Below are positions 8,417-17,733 of a stretch of DNA of 64,000 bases, piece after piece. Every line of letters starts with the position of its first letter. The first letter of the stretch is position 1. A model generated the notes under the pieces. It was not told where the DNA came from. It saw only the letters and a program-made list of their open reading frames with translations, and did no database searches. This stretch comes from GSA-30 sp036384435 (GTDB lineage Bacteria; Pseudomonadota; Gammaproteobacteria; Xanthomonadales; Rhodanobacteraceae): NCBI RefSeq assembly GCF_036384435.1, contig NZ_DASVMI010000043.1, positions 5,474 through 69,473 on the forward strand, in the 5' to 3' direction. A program made the translations under genes and the position numbers.

Positions 8417-9469
8417 TTAAGGGGAGCGGAGGGGGCCGCTGCTTTCGCGTACGACCAATTGCACAGGGGCGGTCGTGGTGCTGGCGTCGGCTTGTGGATC
8501 GCGAAGCCGAGCCAGCAACAGTTGCGCTGCCTGGCGACCGCGTGCGCGGGGGCTGGTGGCCAGGGTGGTCAGTGGCGGCATGCTGAAAGCTGCTTCGGCA
8601 ATATCGTCAAAGCCTGTGACGGCGAAGTCATGACCGGGCTGCAGACCACGTTGGGCCAACCCCAGCATCAGACCCAGCGCGACGGCGTCGTTGTAGCAGA
8701 CCGCTGCCGTCGGCGCCGGATCGGCGCGGAAAAGTTCATTGCAATGATGGGCGGCATCCACACGGGTCGGTGCGGTCTGCACGCGCCAATGCGCGGCCTC
8801 GGACAGGCCTGCCGCGTGCATTGCCTGCTGGTAGCCGGCATAGCGCTGGCTGCACGAGCTGGAATCGTTATGGCCGCCGAAGAACGCGATATGGCGATGT
8901 CCCTGGGCTATCAGGTGTTCGGTCGCCATGCGAGCACCGCGCTGGTTGTCCAGCATCAGGCGGTCCCAGTGCGCGTACTCGGGCAGGCTGCCGCCGAGCT
9001 CGCGGTTGAACAGCAGCACTGGCATTTGCGGCCCGACCGCGCTCAATACCGTGCTGGCCTCGCTGCCCTCGGCTGGCGACAGGATGATGCCGCCGGGGCC
9101 ATGTTCGATCAGCGAGCCTAGTACGGCTTGTTCGCGTTCGGTCGATTCGCTGGTGCTACCCAGCAAGGTGACGAAGCCGGCTGCTCCCAAGGTCTCGTCA
9201 ACGCCAGCGGCAAATTCGGCAAAGAACGGGTTGCCCAGTTCGTTGATGACCAGAGCGATGCTCGAAGACGTGCGGCGGCGCAGATTGGCAGCGGCACGGT
9301 TGTAGACGTACCCTTGTCGGCGCAGCTCTTCCTCCACACGCGCTCGCGTGTGTTTGTTGACCAGCGGACTTCCCCGTAAAACCAGTGAAACAGTCGCTCG
9401 CGACACCCCGCAGCCAGCGGCGATATCCGTCAGAGTGACCTTACGACGAGCAGGCGGTAGGCTTTCCAT
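8417..9469 (-). CDS. LacI-family transcriptional regulator of the mannose locus
   Basis: The 350-residue protein has an N-terminal helix-turn-helix (residues about 12-35: VTLTDIAAGCGVSRATVSLV), the hinge helix, and a periplasmic-binding-protein-like effector domain ending in the usual FDDIAEAAFSMPPLTTL region. The start is ATG 9469 (MESLPPARRK); a TTG two codons upstream is possible but has no better ribosome-binding site. It is the first gene of the leftward sugar operon and is divergent from GH92. Two identical palindromes in the shared upstream region are its probable operators. The effector is likely mannose or a phosphorylated product; this is inference. Confidence 0.9.
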   Translation of the reverse strand: MESLPPARRKVTLTDIAAGCGVSRATVSLVLRGSPLVNKHTRARVEEELRRQGYVYNRAAANLRRRTSSSIALVINELGNPFFAEFAAGVDETLGAAGFVTLLGSTSESTEREQAVLGSLIEHGPGGIILSPAEGSEASTVLSAVGPQMPVLLFNRELGGSLPEYAHWDRLMLDNQRGARMATEHLIAQGHRHIAFFGGHNDSSSCSQRYAGYQQAMHAAGLSEAAHWRVQTAPTRVDAAHHCNELFRADPAPTAAVCYNDAVALGLMLGLAQRGLQPGHDFAVTGFDDIAEAAFSMPPLTTLATSPRARGRQAAQLLLARLRDPQADASTTTAPVQLVVRESSGPLRSP

Positions 9470-9483
9470 CGTCAATCATCTGC

Positions 9484-9499
9484 ATTGGAACGATCCAAA
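9484..9499. promoter_or_regulatory. LacI-type operator 1
   Basis: ATTGGAACGATCCAAA is an inverted repeat of TTGGA and TCCAA around a central ACGA, with the CG core usual for LacI-family operators. It starts 15 bases upstream of the LacI ATG. It shares a 14-base core, TTGGAACGATCCAA, with the site 90 bases further on. Confidence 0.75.
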
Positions 9500-9573
9500 T
9501 GTAGCCAAACACGCGCCCGCAGTACATCGCGCAGCGCAACATGCGCGCGGTGGGCAGGGCGTGGTAGTGTCCG

Positions 9574-9589
9574 TTTGGAACGATCCAAA
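9574..9589. promoter_or_regulatory. LacI-type operator 2
   Basis: TTTGGAACGATCCAAA has six-base arms TTTGGA and TCCAAA around ACGA. It ends 22 bases before the GH92 start codon, where a bound repressor would block transcription of the mannosidase gene. The identical core at 9484, exactly 90 bases away, suggests cooperative binding controlling both divergent units. Confidence 0.78.
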
Positions 9590-9611
9590 TTTGTCCATGT
9601 CCGGGGATTCC

Positions 9612-11948
9612 ATGACTGCTGTGCGTACCTCCTTGCGTCTGTTGCCGGGCCTGGTGGCTCTGGCGCTGGCTTTTTCTGTCCAGGCCGCCGAACCGGCCGG
9701 GCATGCGGCCGAGGTCGACCCCCGTATCGGTACGGGCGGTGATGGACACACCTTCCCGGGCGCGACGGTGCCGTTCGGCATGATCCAGTTGTCGCCGGAC
9801 ACGGCCATGCCGGACTTCAAGCATGGCTACAAGTGGGCTGCCGGTTACCAATATGGCGACCCCACCATCATGGGTTTTTCGCATACGCACTTCTCAGGCT
9901 CGGGCCATTCGGACCTGGGCGACGTGCTGGTGATGCCGATCGCCGGTGATGTGCGGCTGGATGCGGGCGATCCGGCCAAGCCCGGCAGCGGCTATCGCTC
10001 GCGCTTCTCTCACGATACCGAGGTCGAAAAGGCCGGCTACTACGCCGTAACGCTGGCTGATTACGATGTCCGTGCCGAATTGACGGCCGGCGACCGGGTG
10101 GGCTGGCATCGCTATACCTACCCGACGGGCAAGCCGGCGCACGTGCTGCTGGACCTGCGCCCAAGCATCTACGACTACGCTGGCAAGGTGCTGTGGTCGT
10201 CGGTCCGGGTACTCGCCGACGGCACCGTCACCGGCTGCCGCCAGACCAATGGTTGGGCGCCGGGCCGCCATTTGTGCTTTGCGATGAAATTCTCGCAACC
10301 GATGGTGTCGCGCACGCTCTATAACCGCGATACCGATGCTCCCTACAAGGGTTTCAAGGGGCCCGGTCACCAAGCCGAGGACCATGACGCCCAGGCTGGC
10401 CGTGCGCTGGTGGGAGTGTTCAATTTCGGGTCCCTGACCAAGCCGCTTGAGGCCAAGGTCGCCATTTCCTCGGTCAGCGAGGACAACGCGCTCGCCAACC
10501 TGGCGTCGGGCGGCGAGGGCTGGGATTTCGACAAGCGCCGCGACGAAGCGACGGCGTTGTGGAACAAGGCGCTGGCCAGCATCGATGTGGATGCGCCACA
10601 GGCCATGCGCACCAGCTTCTATACCTCGCTCTACCATGCCCTCCTGTCGCCGACGCTGGCGTCCGACGTCAACGGCGAATATCGGGGGCCGGACAACGCC
10701 GTGCACAAGGCCAGCGGCTTCCAGTTTTATTCGACCTGGTCATTGTGGGACGTCTACCGTGCTCAGCAGCCGCTGATGGTGTTGCTCAAGCCCAGGATGA
10801 GCACGGATTTCGTGCAATCGCTGATTGCCGCGCGTGAAGCCAGTCCGTTCGGCATCCTGCCCGTATGGGCCTACCAGGGCTTGGAAACGTGGTGCATGAT
10901 CGGCTACCACGCCGTGCCGGTGATCGCCGATGCCTATATCAAGGGTGTGCGTGGTTTCGACGCCAAGCGTGCGCTCGATGCGATGGTCGCCAGTGCCACC
11001 TACAAGCCCTATGGTGGCCTGGGTGATTATATGAAACTCGGCTACGTACCGATCGACAAAGAGCCAGAGGGCGCATCCAAGACACTCGAATACGCCTATG
11101 ACGACTGGTCCATCGCGCAGATGGCCAAGGCGATGGGTCAGGGCAGCGTGGCTACCACTTTCGAGAAGCGCGCCACCAACTGGCGCAATGCCTACGACCC
11201 CAAGACCGGCTTCATGCGCGCGCGAAAGACCGATGGTCAGTTCCGCGAGCCGTTCGACCCGGATGCGGCCGGCTATGGCACCGACTACACCGAAGGTAAC
11301 GCCTGGCAGTATTCATGGTATGTGCCGCAGGACGTGGCCGGGCTGATCTCCGCGATGGGTGGCGATGGTGCGTTCGCGAGCAAGCTCGATAGCGTGTTCG
11401 ATGCCAAGGTCGATCCGTCGCACTTCAAGAACGTCGAGGACATCACTGGCCTGATCGGCTGGTATGCCCATGGCAACGAGCCCAGTCATCACCTGGCCTA
11501 CCTGTATGACTATGCCGGTGCGCCCTGGAAGACCCAGGCGCGTCTGAAGCAGATCATGGATACCCAGTACGCTCCGCGCCAGGATGGCTTGGCCGGCAAC
11601 GATGACCTGGGCCAGATGTCGGCCTGGTATGTCTTCACGGCCTTGGGGTTTTATCCAGTGACCCCGGCTAGCGACCAATACGCGATCGGCCGTCCATTCG
11701 TGTCCAGAGCCACGTTGCATCTGCCCAACGGCAAGCAGTTCGAAGTGACGGCGGCACCGCTGGATGACGCGCATCCCTATGTGGGCGAGGTCACCTTGAA
11801 CGGCAAGCCGCTTGATCGCGTATATCTGCGTCATGGCGAAATCGTGGCCGGTGGCCGCTTGCATTTCACCATGCAGGCCGAGCCGAACAAGAACTGGGGC
11901 AAGGCGGTAGCCTCTCGGCCCTCGGGCATGAGCCCGTACGCGCACTGA
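9612..11948 (+). CDS. Secreted GH92 alpha-mannosidase
   Basis: The 778-residue protein is a glycoside hydrolase family 92 enzyme, a calcium-dependent exo-alpha-mannosidase. The mature N-terminus carries the family hallmark DPRIGTGGDGHTFPGATVPF, and the C-terminal catalytic part has GNEPSHHLAYLYDYAG and GNDDLGQMSAWYVFTALGF. A signal peptide (LLPGLVALALAFSVQAAE) sends it to the periplasm or outside. The start is ATG 9612 because GGGGA lies five bases upstream; the ATG at 9597 directly abuts the operator and lacks a ribosome-binding site. Its likely role is to trim mannose from N-glycans or fungal/plant mannans for the divergent transporter, isomerase and kinase. Linkage specificity cannot be read from sequence. 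Confidence 0.93.
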   Translation: MTAVRTSLRLLPGLVALALAFSVQAAEPAGHAAEVDPRIGTGGDGHTFPGATVPFGMIQLSPDTAMPDFKHGYKWAAGYQYGDPTIMGFSHTHFSGSGHSDLGDVLVMPIAGDVRLDAGDPAKPGSGYRSRFSHDTEVEKAGYYAVTLADYDVRAELTAGDRVGWHRYTYPTGKPAHVLLDLRPSIYDYAGKVLWSSVRVLADGTVTGCRQTNGWAPGRHLCFAMKFSQPMVSRTLYNRDTDAPYKGFKGPGHQAEDHDAQAGRALVGVFNFGSLTKPLEAKVAISSVSEDNALANLASGGEGWDFDKRRDEATALWNKALASIDVDAPQAMRTSFYTSLYHALLSPTLASDVNGEYRGPDNAVHKASGFQFYSTWSLWDVYRAQQPLMVLLKPRMSTDFVQSLIAAREASPFGILPVWAYQGLETWCMIGYHAVPVIADAYIKGVRGFDAKRALDAMVASATYKPYGGLGDYMKLGYVPIDKEPEGASKTLEYAYDDWSIAQMAKAMGQGSVATTFEKRATNWRNAYDPKTGFMRARKTDGQFREPFDPDAAGYGTDYTEGNAWQYSWYVPQDVAGLISAMGGDGAFASKLDSVFDAKVDPSHFKNVEDITGLIGWYAHGNEPSHHLAYLYDYAGAPWKTQARLKQIMDTQYAPRQDGLAGNDDLGQMSAWYVFTALGFYPVTPASDQYAIGRPFVSRATLHLPNGKQFEVTAAPLDDAHPYVGEVTLNGKPLDRVYLRHGEIVAGGRLHFTMQAEPNKNWGKAVASRPSGMSPYAH

Positions 11949-12020
11949 CTGAGGCTGGAAGCTGGGTCAGGAGCCAGAGCCTGGGAGTGAGTAACCAGTA
12001 GTGAGGACGCAAGTCCGGGC

Positions 12021-12046
12021 GGCGGAGGCGATCGGTCGCCTCCGCC
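12021..12046. repeat. Perfect intergenic hairpin
   Basis: GGCGGAGGCGA (12021-12031) and TCGCCTCCGCC (12036-12046) form an 11-bp perfect stem with TCGG loop between the GH92 and kinase genes. There is no T tract on either side, so it is not a classic terminator; a REP-like element or 3'-end protector of the GH92 message is plausible. Confidence 0.5.
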
Positions 12047-12124
12047 AGGGCGCTCTCGCCACGCACTCCTGATCTCTCGCTTCTCGCCCTTGGCCGCCCG
12101 GTCACTTTCTGCAACCATGCCGGA

Positions 12125-13960
12125 ATGTCTCGTGCCTCGCTGCGAAAGCTGCCTTATCGCGTACAAACGGCCATCAGCCAGCGCTGGCGCCTGGGCGGCC
12201 TGCTGTTTGCCGTGATGGTGATCGTTGCGCTGCCTTATCTGGTCACGCGCAGCGCAAGCCGACAGGCCCTGTCCGCAGCCGAACTGGTTAGCCATTCGCA
12301 GGAGGTGAAGTCGATTACCTTCCGCATTGCCTACGTTACGCGCAACAGCGAGGCCGCTGTATACCGCATGCTCGATGGCGACAACGATGCCAGCGTGCGC
12401 AAGCGCGCGATCCAGGTCGACGATGAGTCGCCACAACTATTGGCGCGCTTGCGCGACATGACTCGCGACAATCCCGATCAGCAATCGCTGATCGGTTCTT
12501 TGTCCACCGTGGTCAATGGCCGCATGGCGTTGATGCAGCAGGCACGCCTGCGCTACGTGCGCGGCGATACCCAGGGTGCCAACAACGCACTGCGTGACGC
12601 CGGGGAATTGTTCAAGCTCGACGACCTCATCGACGACATCGTCAGCAATGAGGATGGCGTGCTGGCCAGTCGGCTTGCCAATGCGCAGCGGCAATCGTTC
12701 GACAGCGCGGTGGTGCTGGGCATCACCGCGCTGGCCCAAGTGCTCTTGCTTGGCGTGGTAGTGGTGGTTTCCGAACGCCAGATATCCCGGCGCCTGCATG
12801 CCGAACGGCGCGAAAGCCAAGCGGTCATGCGTTCGCAGTTGATCGTGCAGGCCGTACGCGAACCGATCGCATTGCTCGATGGCAGCCTGACCACGCTCCT
12901 GGTCAATGCGGCGTTCCGCGAGCTGTATGGATTGCCGGCGTCGCGGTATGCCGTCAAGCTGGCAGATATCGGAGATGGTGTGTGGAATGACGTTTCGCTG
13001 CTGCAACGCCTGCGCGACGTGCTCTCGCTCGATCGTGAGCTGTGGGATTACGAAGTGACCCAGCGCACGGCCGGCGCCATCGATCGTCACGTAGTGATCA
13101 ATGCGCGTCGCCTGGAACAGGAAGACGGCGATGCGCCGGCGTTGCTTTTGACAGTCAGCGACATCACCAGCCGCGCGCTGGCCGAGCGCGAGGTCAAGGA
13201 TCTCAATCGGCAACTCGAAGGCAAGGTGCAACAGATTTCCGACGTGAACCGCGAACTGGAGGCCTTCAGCTATTCGGTATCGCATGACCTGCGGGCCCCG
13301 CTGCGCCACATCGCCGGCTTTGCCGGCAAGCTTGGCCGTCATCTGGGCGAGGATGCGGACGAGCAGACCCATCACTATCTGCATGTGATCACTGAGGCCG
13401 CCCAGCGGATGGGCCAGCTCATTGATGACCTGCTGGTATTTTCGCGCCTGGGGCGCGGCGCCTTGCGCCTGCAGCCGGTAGATATGCAGTCACAGGTCGA
13501 TGATGCGCGTGCGCTCGTGGAAAGCGACAACGACGTGGCCGGGCGTCGCATCGAATGGCATGTTGAGCCGCTGCCTATCGTGATCGGCGATGAAAACATG
13601 TTGCGTACGGTATGGCAGAATCTTCTGGGTAATGCGGTCAAATACACTGGCCAATGCGCGGTCGCCCGTATCCAGGTGAGCGTAGAGAGACTGCGAAACG
13701 GAGACTATGAGTTCGTGGTTGCCGATAACGGTGCCGGCTTCGACATGCAATACGCCAGCAAACTTTTCGGCGTGTTCCAACGTCTGCATCGAGCTTCGGA
13801 ATTTCCGGGTAATGGCATTGGCCTGGCCAATGTGCGGCGGATCATCGCCCGCCATGGCGGACGCGTCTGGGCGGATGGGCAGCCCGGGCAGGGGGCGCGT
13901 TTCCACTTCACCTTGCCGGCCTCCGATCTGGCCGATTCTTTTACCCAGGCACGCTCATGA
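12125..13960 (+). CDS. Membrane sensor histidine kinase, CHASE3-like/PAS/HisKA/HATPase
   Basis: The 611-residue protein has one membrane helix near residues 23-40 and a second near 190-215, enclosing a helical extracytoplasmic domain resembling CHASE3. A PAS-like region follows (about 235-345), then a HisKA dimerisation domain with the H box SVSHDLRAPLRH (phospho-acceptor H387) and an HATPase domain with N box NLLGNAVKYTG, G1 DNGAGFD and G2 GNGIGLA. This HisKA subtype is common in bacteriophytochrome-related kinases that pair with Rcp1-type regulators, and such a regulator starts in the last codon of this gene (ATGA overlap). The signal is unknown. Confidence 0.9.
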   Translation: MSRASLRKLPYRVQTAISQRWRLGGLLFAVMVIVALPYLVTRSASRQALSAAELVSHSQEVKSITFRIAYVTRNSEAAVYRMLDGDNDASVRKRAIQVDDESPQLLARLRDMTRDNPDQQSLIGSLSTVVNGRMALMQQARLRYVRGDTQGANNALRDAGELFKLDDLIDDIVSNEDGVLASRLANAQRQSFDSAVVLGITALAQVLLLGVVVVVSERQISRRLHAERRESQAVMRSQLIVQAVREPIALLDGSLTTLLVNAAFRELYGLPASRYAVKLADIGDGVWNDVSLLQRLRDVLSLDRELWDYEVTQRTAGAIDRHVVINARRLEQEDGDAPALLLTVSDITSRALAEREVKDLNRQLEGKVQQISDVNRELEAFSYSVSHDLRAPLRHIAGFAGKLGRHLGEDADEQTHHYLHVITEAAQRMGQLIDDLLVFSRLGRGALRLQPVDMQSQVDDARALVESDNDVAGRRIEWHVEPLPIVIGDENMLRTVWQNLLGNAVKYTGQCAVARIQVSVERLRNGDYEFVVADNGAGFDMQYASKLFGVFQRLHRASEFPGNGIGLANVRRIIARHGGRVWADGQPGQGARFHFTLPASDLADSFTQARS

Positions 13961-14400
13961 CCCGTTATCTGCGTCCCATTCTCCTGGTCGAGGACAGCCT
14001 GGCCGATGCCGAACTGGCGATCGATGCGCTCAAGGATGCCAATCTTGCCAATCCGATCGTGCATTTGGAGGACGGTGTCGACTGCCTGGATTATCTTTAC
14101 GGCCAGGGGGTGTTTTCCGGGCAGGAGCGGGTCGAGCCGGCGGTAGTGCTGCTGGATATCAAGATGCCGCGCATGAACGGGCTGGACGTACTGACCCGCA
14201 TGCGGGCCGATGAAAGACTCAGGCAGGTCCCGGTGGTCATACTGTCTTCCTCGCGCGAGGAGAGCGACCTGGCGCGTAGCTGGGACCTGGGTGTCAATGC
14301 TTATGTCATCAAGCCGGTCGATGTCGATCAGTTTTTTGATGCGGTGCGCACCTTGGGACAATTCTGGGCGGTACTCAACCAGCGTCCAGACAAGGATTGA
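13957..14400 (+). CDS. Rcp1-like single-domain response regulator
   Basis: The 147-residue protein is a lone receiver domain. Acidic pocket residues sit in LLVEDSLADAEL, the phospho-acceptor is D67 in VVLLDIKMPRMNG, with the conserved switch region VVILSSSREESD and the lysine in VIKPVD. The VEDS-x-AD start and the long second loop mark the Rcp1/phytochrome-partner type of receiver, which has no output domain and works as a phosphotransfer intermediate. Its ATGA overlap with the upstream kinase implies coupled translation and direct partnership. It may pass phosphate on to the hybrid protein encoded 127 bases downstream. Confidence 0.92.
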   Translation: MTRYLRPILLVEDSLADAELAIDALKDANLANPIVHLEDGVDCLDYLYGQGVFSGQERVEPAVVLLDIKMPRMNGLDVLTRMRADERLRQVPVVILSSSREESDLARSWDLGVNAYVIKPVDVDQFFDAVRTLGQFWAVLNQRPDKD

Positions 14401-14527
14401 GCGTAGGATAGCCATCCAAGGGATCGTGTCGATCGCATCGATCCGGGAAGGTCGGTCCGCCCATCGTGGCCGGATCGGGCACCCCGGTATACACCCGCTT
14501 AGCCGTTTGTTCCTGCCGAGAGTTTTC

Positions 14528-16069
14528 ATGCCCGATAGCGGTATCCGCATTTTGCAGATCGAAGACAGCAAGCTCGATGCTGAGCTTGTGCTGTCCGAAC
14601 TCGATGCCGATGCCATGGTCTATCAGGCCCGCTTGGTGGACGACGAAACTAGCTTCCTGCGTGAACTGGAAGACTTCCTGCCGCACATCGTGCTTTCGGA
14701 CTTGAGCATGCCCGGCTTTTCTGGGCAGCGTGCCCTGGAGCTTCTGCGCGAGCGCGACCAGGATCTGCCCTTCATCTTTATCTCGGCCACATTGGGCGAA
14801 GAGGCGGCCATCGAGGCACTGCGCAATGGCGCCACTGATTACATTCTCAAGCAGAATCCGGCCAGACTCGTCAGCGCGGTGCGCAGGGCGTTGCGTGAAG
14901 CCGATGCACAGCGGGCGCGACGACGTGCCGAGGCGGAATTGATCCGGGCCCAGCGCTTCGAGAGCCTGGCGATGTTGGCGGGCGGCTTGAGCCACGACCT
15001 GCGCAACCTGTTGCAGCCCCTCTTACTGGCGGGCGATAGCTTGCAGGACTACCAGGATGATCCCCGGCTCGCCCGTCTGGGCAAACTCGTTCGCGATTGC
15101 GGTAAGCGTGGCCTGGATATGGTGCAGTCCATGTTGTCCTTTGCGCGCGGCGCCCGACGCGCCGAACAGGTGCGTATCGGAGCCCTGCTCGATGCCTTGC
15201 GCCTGCTCTTGCAGGGCAGTGTGCCCAAATCGGTGGAGCTGGATATCGTCGCAGACGATGAACAGCTGACCTTCGAGGGCAATCACACCGAATTGCAGCA
15301 GTGTCTGTTGAACCTGTGCCTCAACGCAATCCAGGCCATGCCCTATGGCGGCCAGATGCGGGTCGAGACCGCGCAGGTGAGCCTGCCGCCGGAGTTCTTC
15401 ATGGACGGGGAGGAATCGGTCGCCAGCCCTTATCTGCGCATCACCGTGTCCGACACGGGCCTTGGCATGGATGAGGAGGTGCTGGGTCGCTTGTTCGAGC
15501 CGTTCTTTACGACCAAGGAGACCGGCACCGGCCTGGGCTTGCTGTCGTGCAAGCGCATCGTCGCCAGTCATGGCGGCGTCATGCGAGTGCAGAGCACGCC
15601 AGGCAAGGGCACCTTTTTCAGTCTGTACCTGCCCTTGGCCGACTCGGGCAGCGATGCCAGCGAGCGAGACGAAGAACTGGGTCTGCAAGGCAACGCCGAA
15701 CGCGTGCTGGTGGTGGTGGAAGAAGCCGCCCAACTGTCGCTGCTCAGTGATACGCTCGATGCCTGGGGCTACCAGGCACATGCCAGCCAGAGCGGTACGG
15801 CAGCCCTGCAATGGATCGAGGCACACGGCGTGCCGGATCTCGTGGTGATGGACGCCGACATGAACCTGTTCACGGGCGTACGCACCCTGGCTGCCTTGAT
15901 CGAGCATGGCTATAACCATGGCGTCGTGCTGCTGGCGCGTCCCGACCACCCGCCGGACATGGCCGAGCTGCCGACGCTGGAACACCTGTTCCTGGTGGAC
16001 AAGCCGATTTCGTCCCGGCGATTGCTGAAGGTGCTGCGCGAAGCAATCCGGGCTGCACATCGGGACTGA
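14528..16069 (+). CDS. Hybrid regulator: REC - histidine kinase - REC
   Basis: The 513-residue soluble protein has an N-terminal receiver (residues 1-122; acidic IEDS, phospho-acceptor D58 in LSDLSMP, switch FISATLGEE, lysine in YILKQN), a coiled-coil linker of Arg/Ala/Glu, a HisKA-like helix pair with LSHDLRNLL (H156), an HATPase domain (NLCLNAIQAMP, DTGLGM, GTGLGLL), and a second receiver at about 390-510 with LVVMDADM and VDKPI. The start is ATG 14528; the frame is open upstream, but that region overlaps the preceding gene. Without membrane helices it must receive phosphate or signal from partners, probably the kinase and Rcp1-like protein just upstream. The last receiver has lost parts of the usual acidic pocket (VVVEEAAQ). 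Confidence 0.88.
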   Translation: MPDSGIRILQIEDSKLDAELVLSELDADAMVYQARLVDDETSFLRELEDFLPHIVLSDLSMPGFSGQRALELLRERDQDLPFIFISATLGEEAAIEALRNGATDYILKQNPARLVSAVRRALREADAQRARRRAEAELIRAQRFESLAMLAGGLSHDLRNLLQPLLLAGDSLQDYQDDPRLARLGKLVRDCGKRGLDMVQSMLSFARGARRAEQVRIGALLDALRLLLQGSVPKSVELDIVADDEQLTFEGNHTELQQCLLNLCLNAIQAMPYGGQMRVETAQVSLPPEFFMDGEESVASPYLRITVSDTGLGMDEEVLGRLFEPFFTTKETGTGLGLLSCKRIVASHGGVMRVQSTPGKGTFFSLYLPLADSGSDASERDEELGLQGNAERVLVVVEEAAQLSLLSDTLDAWGYQAHASQSGTAALQWIEAHGVPDLVVMDADMNLFTGVRTLAALIEHGYNHGVVLLARPDHPPDMAELPTLEHLFLVDKPISSRRLLKVLREAIRAAHRD

Positions 16070-16235
16070 GGGTTCTCGCAGCAAGTGTGGGCTGTGAGGC
16101 CGGCGAAGCCGCTCACTACGCTCGCTATCAACGGTAAATAGTAAACAGGGAAGAGAAAGCGCCGTAGTTTCCCGGCTGCTGCTTTTCCCGTTTACCCGTT
16201 ACCGGCAGCCACGCGGCCGGCTTTGTCGCCCTTGA

Positions 16236-17660
16236 TCAATCAATCCCCAGCTTCTTGAGCTTGTATCGCAGCGCCCGGAACGTGATGCCCAGCTTTTTCG
16301 CAGCGGCCGTCTTGTTATACCGCGACTCCTCCAGCGCCTTGATGATCGCCGTGCGCTCAAGGTTGCTGATGTAGTCGTCCAGACCGCCGTCGCCCGGGTT
16401 CGCCGGCGCTGCCATGGGAGTGGGGCCAGAGGGGATGGCAGGTGGGATCGATGCCGTGTGCTGCTGGGTGGATGCAGGCAATGGCGGCGCTTCCACGCGC
16501 GCACTGCGCTGTGGCAGCATGAGGTCGTCCACGTCGATGGTTTCGCCATCGGACATGGCCATCGCGCGTTCGAGGATGTTCTCCAATTCGCGCACGTTGC
16601 CGGGGAAGTCGTAGCTGTCTAGCGAGGCTTGCGCGGCGGGCAACAGGCGGCCAGGCGCGGCGCCGCTCTTGTTGGCCAGCTGGCGCAAGATGAACGTAGC
16701 CAGCAGCGGCACGTCTCCACGGCGCTCGCGCAGTGGCGGCACGCGCAACTCGATCACGTTGATGCGATAGAACAGATCCTGGCGGAACTGGCCCTGTTCG
16801 ACGAGCGCGGCCAGGTTCTTGTGGGTGGCCGAGAGGATGCGCACATCGACCGGAATCTCGTCGCGACCACCGATCGGGCGCACGGCTTTTTCCTGGATCG
16901 CACGCAGCAGCTTGACCTGCATGTGCAGCGGCAATTCGGCCACTTCGTCGAGAAACAGCGTGCCGCCGTGAGCGGCCTGGAACAGGCCTTCCTTGTCGTT
17001 CACCGCGCCGGTGAAGCTGCCCTTGCGATGGCCGAAGAATTCGCTTTCCATCAGTTCGGACGGGATGGCGCCGCAATTGACCGGCACAAACGGGCCGGCC
17101 GCACGCGGGCCTTGCTCGTGGATCAGGCGAGCAACTAACTCCTTGCCCACGCCTGATTCGCCGGCAATGTAGACCGGCGCCTGGTTGCGGGCCAGTTTGG
17201 TGATGGTGCCGCGGACTTGCTGCATGGCAGGCGATTCGCCGATCAGGCGCTCGCCCGATGCACCGACCTTGCCAGCGCCGCTACGTTTTTCGTCGGCCAG
17301 ACGCAGAGCCGTGCGCACCAGCTGGCGCAGCATCTGGATGTCCACCGGCTTGGAGACGAAGTCGAAGGCACCGGCCTTGAGCGCGTTGACCGCGGCATCG
17401 ACGTTGCCGTAGGCGGTGATCATCGCCACTGGCGTATCGGGGTGGTTGGCGGCGATCAGCTCGATTACCTCCTGGCCATTGCCATCGGGCAGGCGCATGT
17501 CGGTAAAGCAGAGGTCGTAGCTGCTTTCACCGAGCGCGCGGCGGGCCTCGGCCACAGTGCCTACCGAGTCCACCTTTAGGTCCATGCGGCCCAGGGTGAT
17601 AGTAAGCAGCTCGCGGATGTCGCGTTCGTCGTCGATGACCAGGACGGTCTGTTGGCTCAT
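16236..17660 (-). CDS. pilR: Sigma-54 response regulator PilR
   Basis: The 474-residue NtrC-family regulator has a receiver (D54 in CFTDMRLP), an AAA+ domain with Walker A GESGVGKE (167-174) and the sigma-54 contact loop GSFTGA (214-219) in place of GAFTGA, a variant common in PilR. A Pro/Ala-rich linker leads to a C-terminal Fis-type helix-turn-helix (NKTAAAKKLGITFRALRYKL). PilR activates the major pilin gene with RpoN, on signal from PilS. PilS is encoded on the same strand but more than 9 kb upstream, with a sugar locus in between. The C-terminal HTH and its RALRYKLKKLGI end agree closely with PilR rather than with NtrC. Confidence 0.9.
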   Translation of the reverse strand: MSQQTVLVIDDERDIRELLTITLGRMDLKVDSVGTVAEARRALGESSYDLCFTDMRLPDGNGQEVIELIAANHPDTPVAMITAYGNVDAAVNALKAGAFDFVSKPVDIQMLRQLVRTALRLADEKRSGAGKVGASGERLIGESPAMQQVRGTITKLARNQAPVYIAGESGVGKELVARLIHEQGPRAAGPFVPVNCGAIPSELMESEFFGHRKGSFTGAVNDKEGLFQAAHGGTLFLDEVAELPLHMQVKLLRAIQEKAVRPIGGRDEIPVDVRILSATHKNLAALVEQGQFRQDLFYRINVIELRVPPLRERRGDVPLLATFILRQLANKSGAAPGRLLPAAQASLDSYDFPGNVRELENILERAMAMSDGETIDVDDLMLPQRSARVEAPPLPASTQQHTASIPPAIPSGPTPMAAPANPGDGGLDDYISNLERTAIIKALEESRYNKTAAAKKLGITFRALRYKLKKLGID

Positions 17661-17733
17661 GGCAATAGGTTTTGTTCAGTTATCCCGTGAGGATAACGCT
17701 GTCATGAAACCTGTCAAAGGATTCTTGCCAGGG

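Noticed and set aside
12021..12046. Terminator after the GH92 gene
   Set aside because: Stem is perfect but no T tract follows; kept only as a hairpin repeat.
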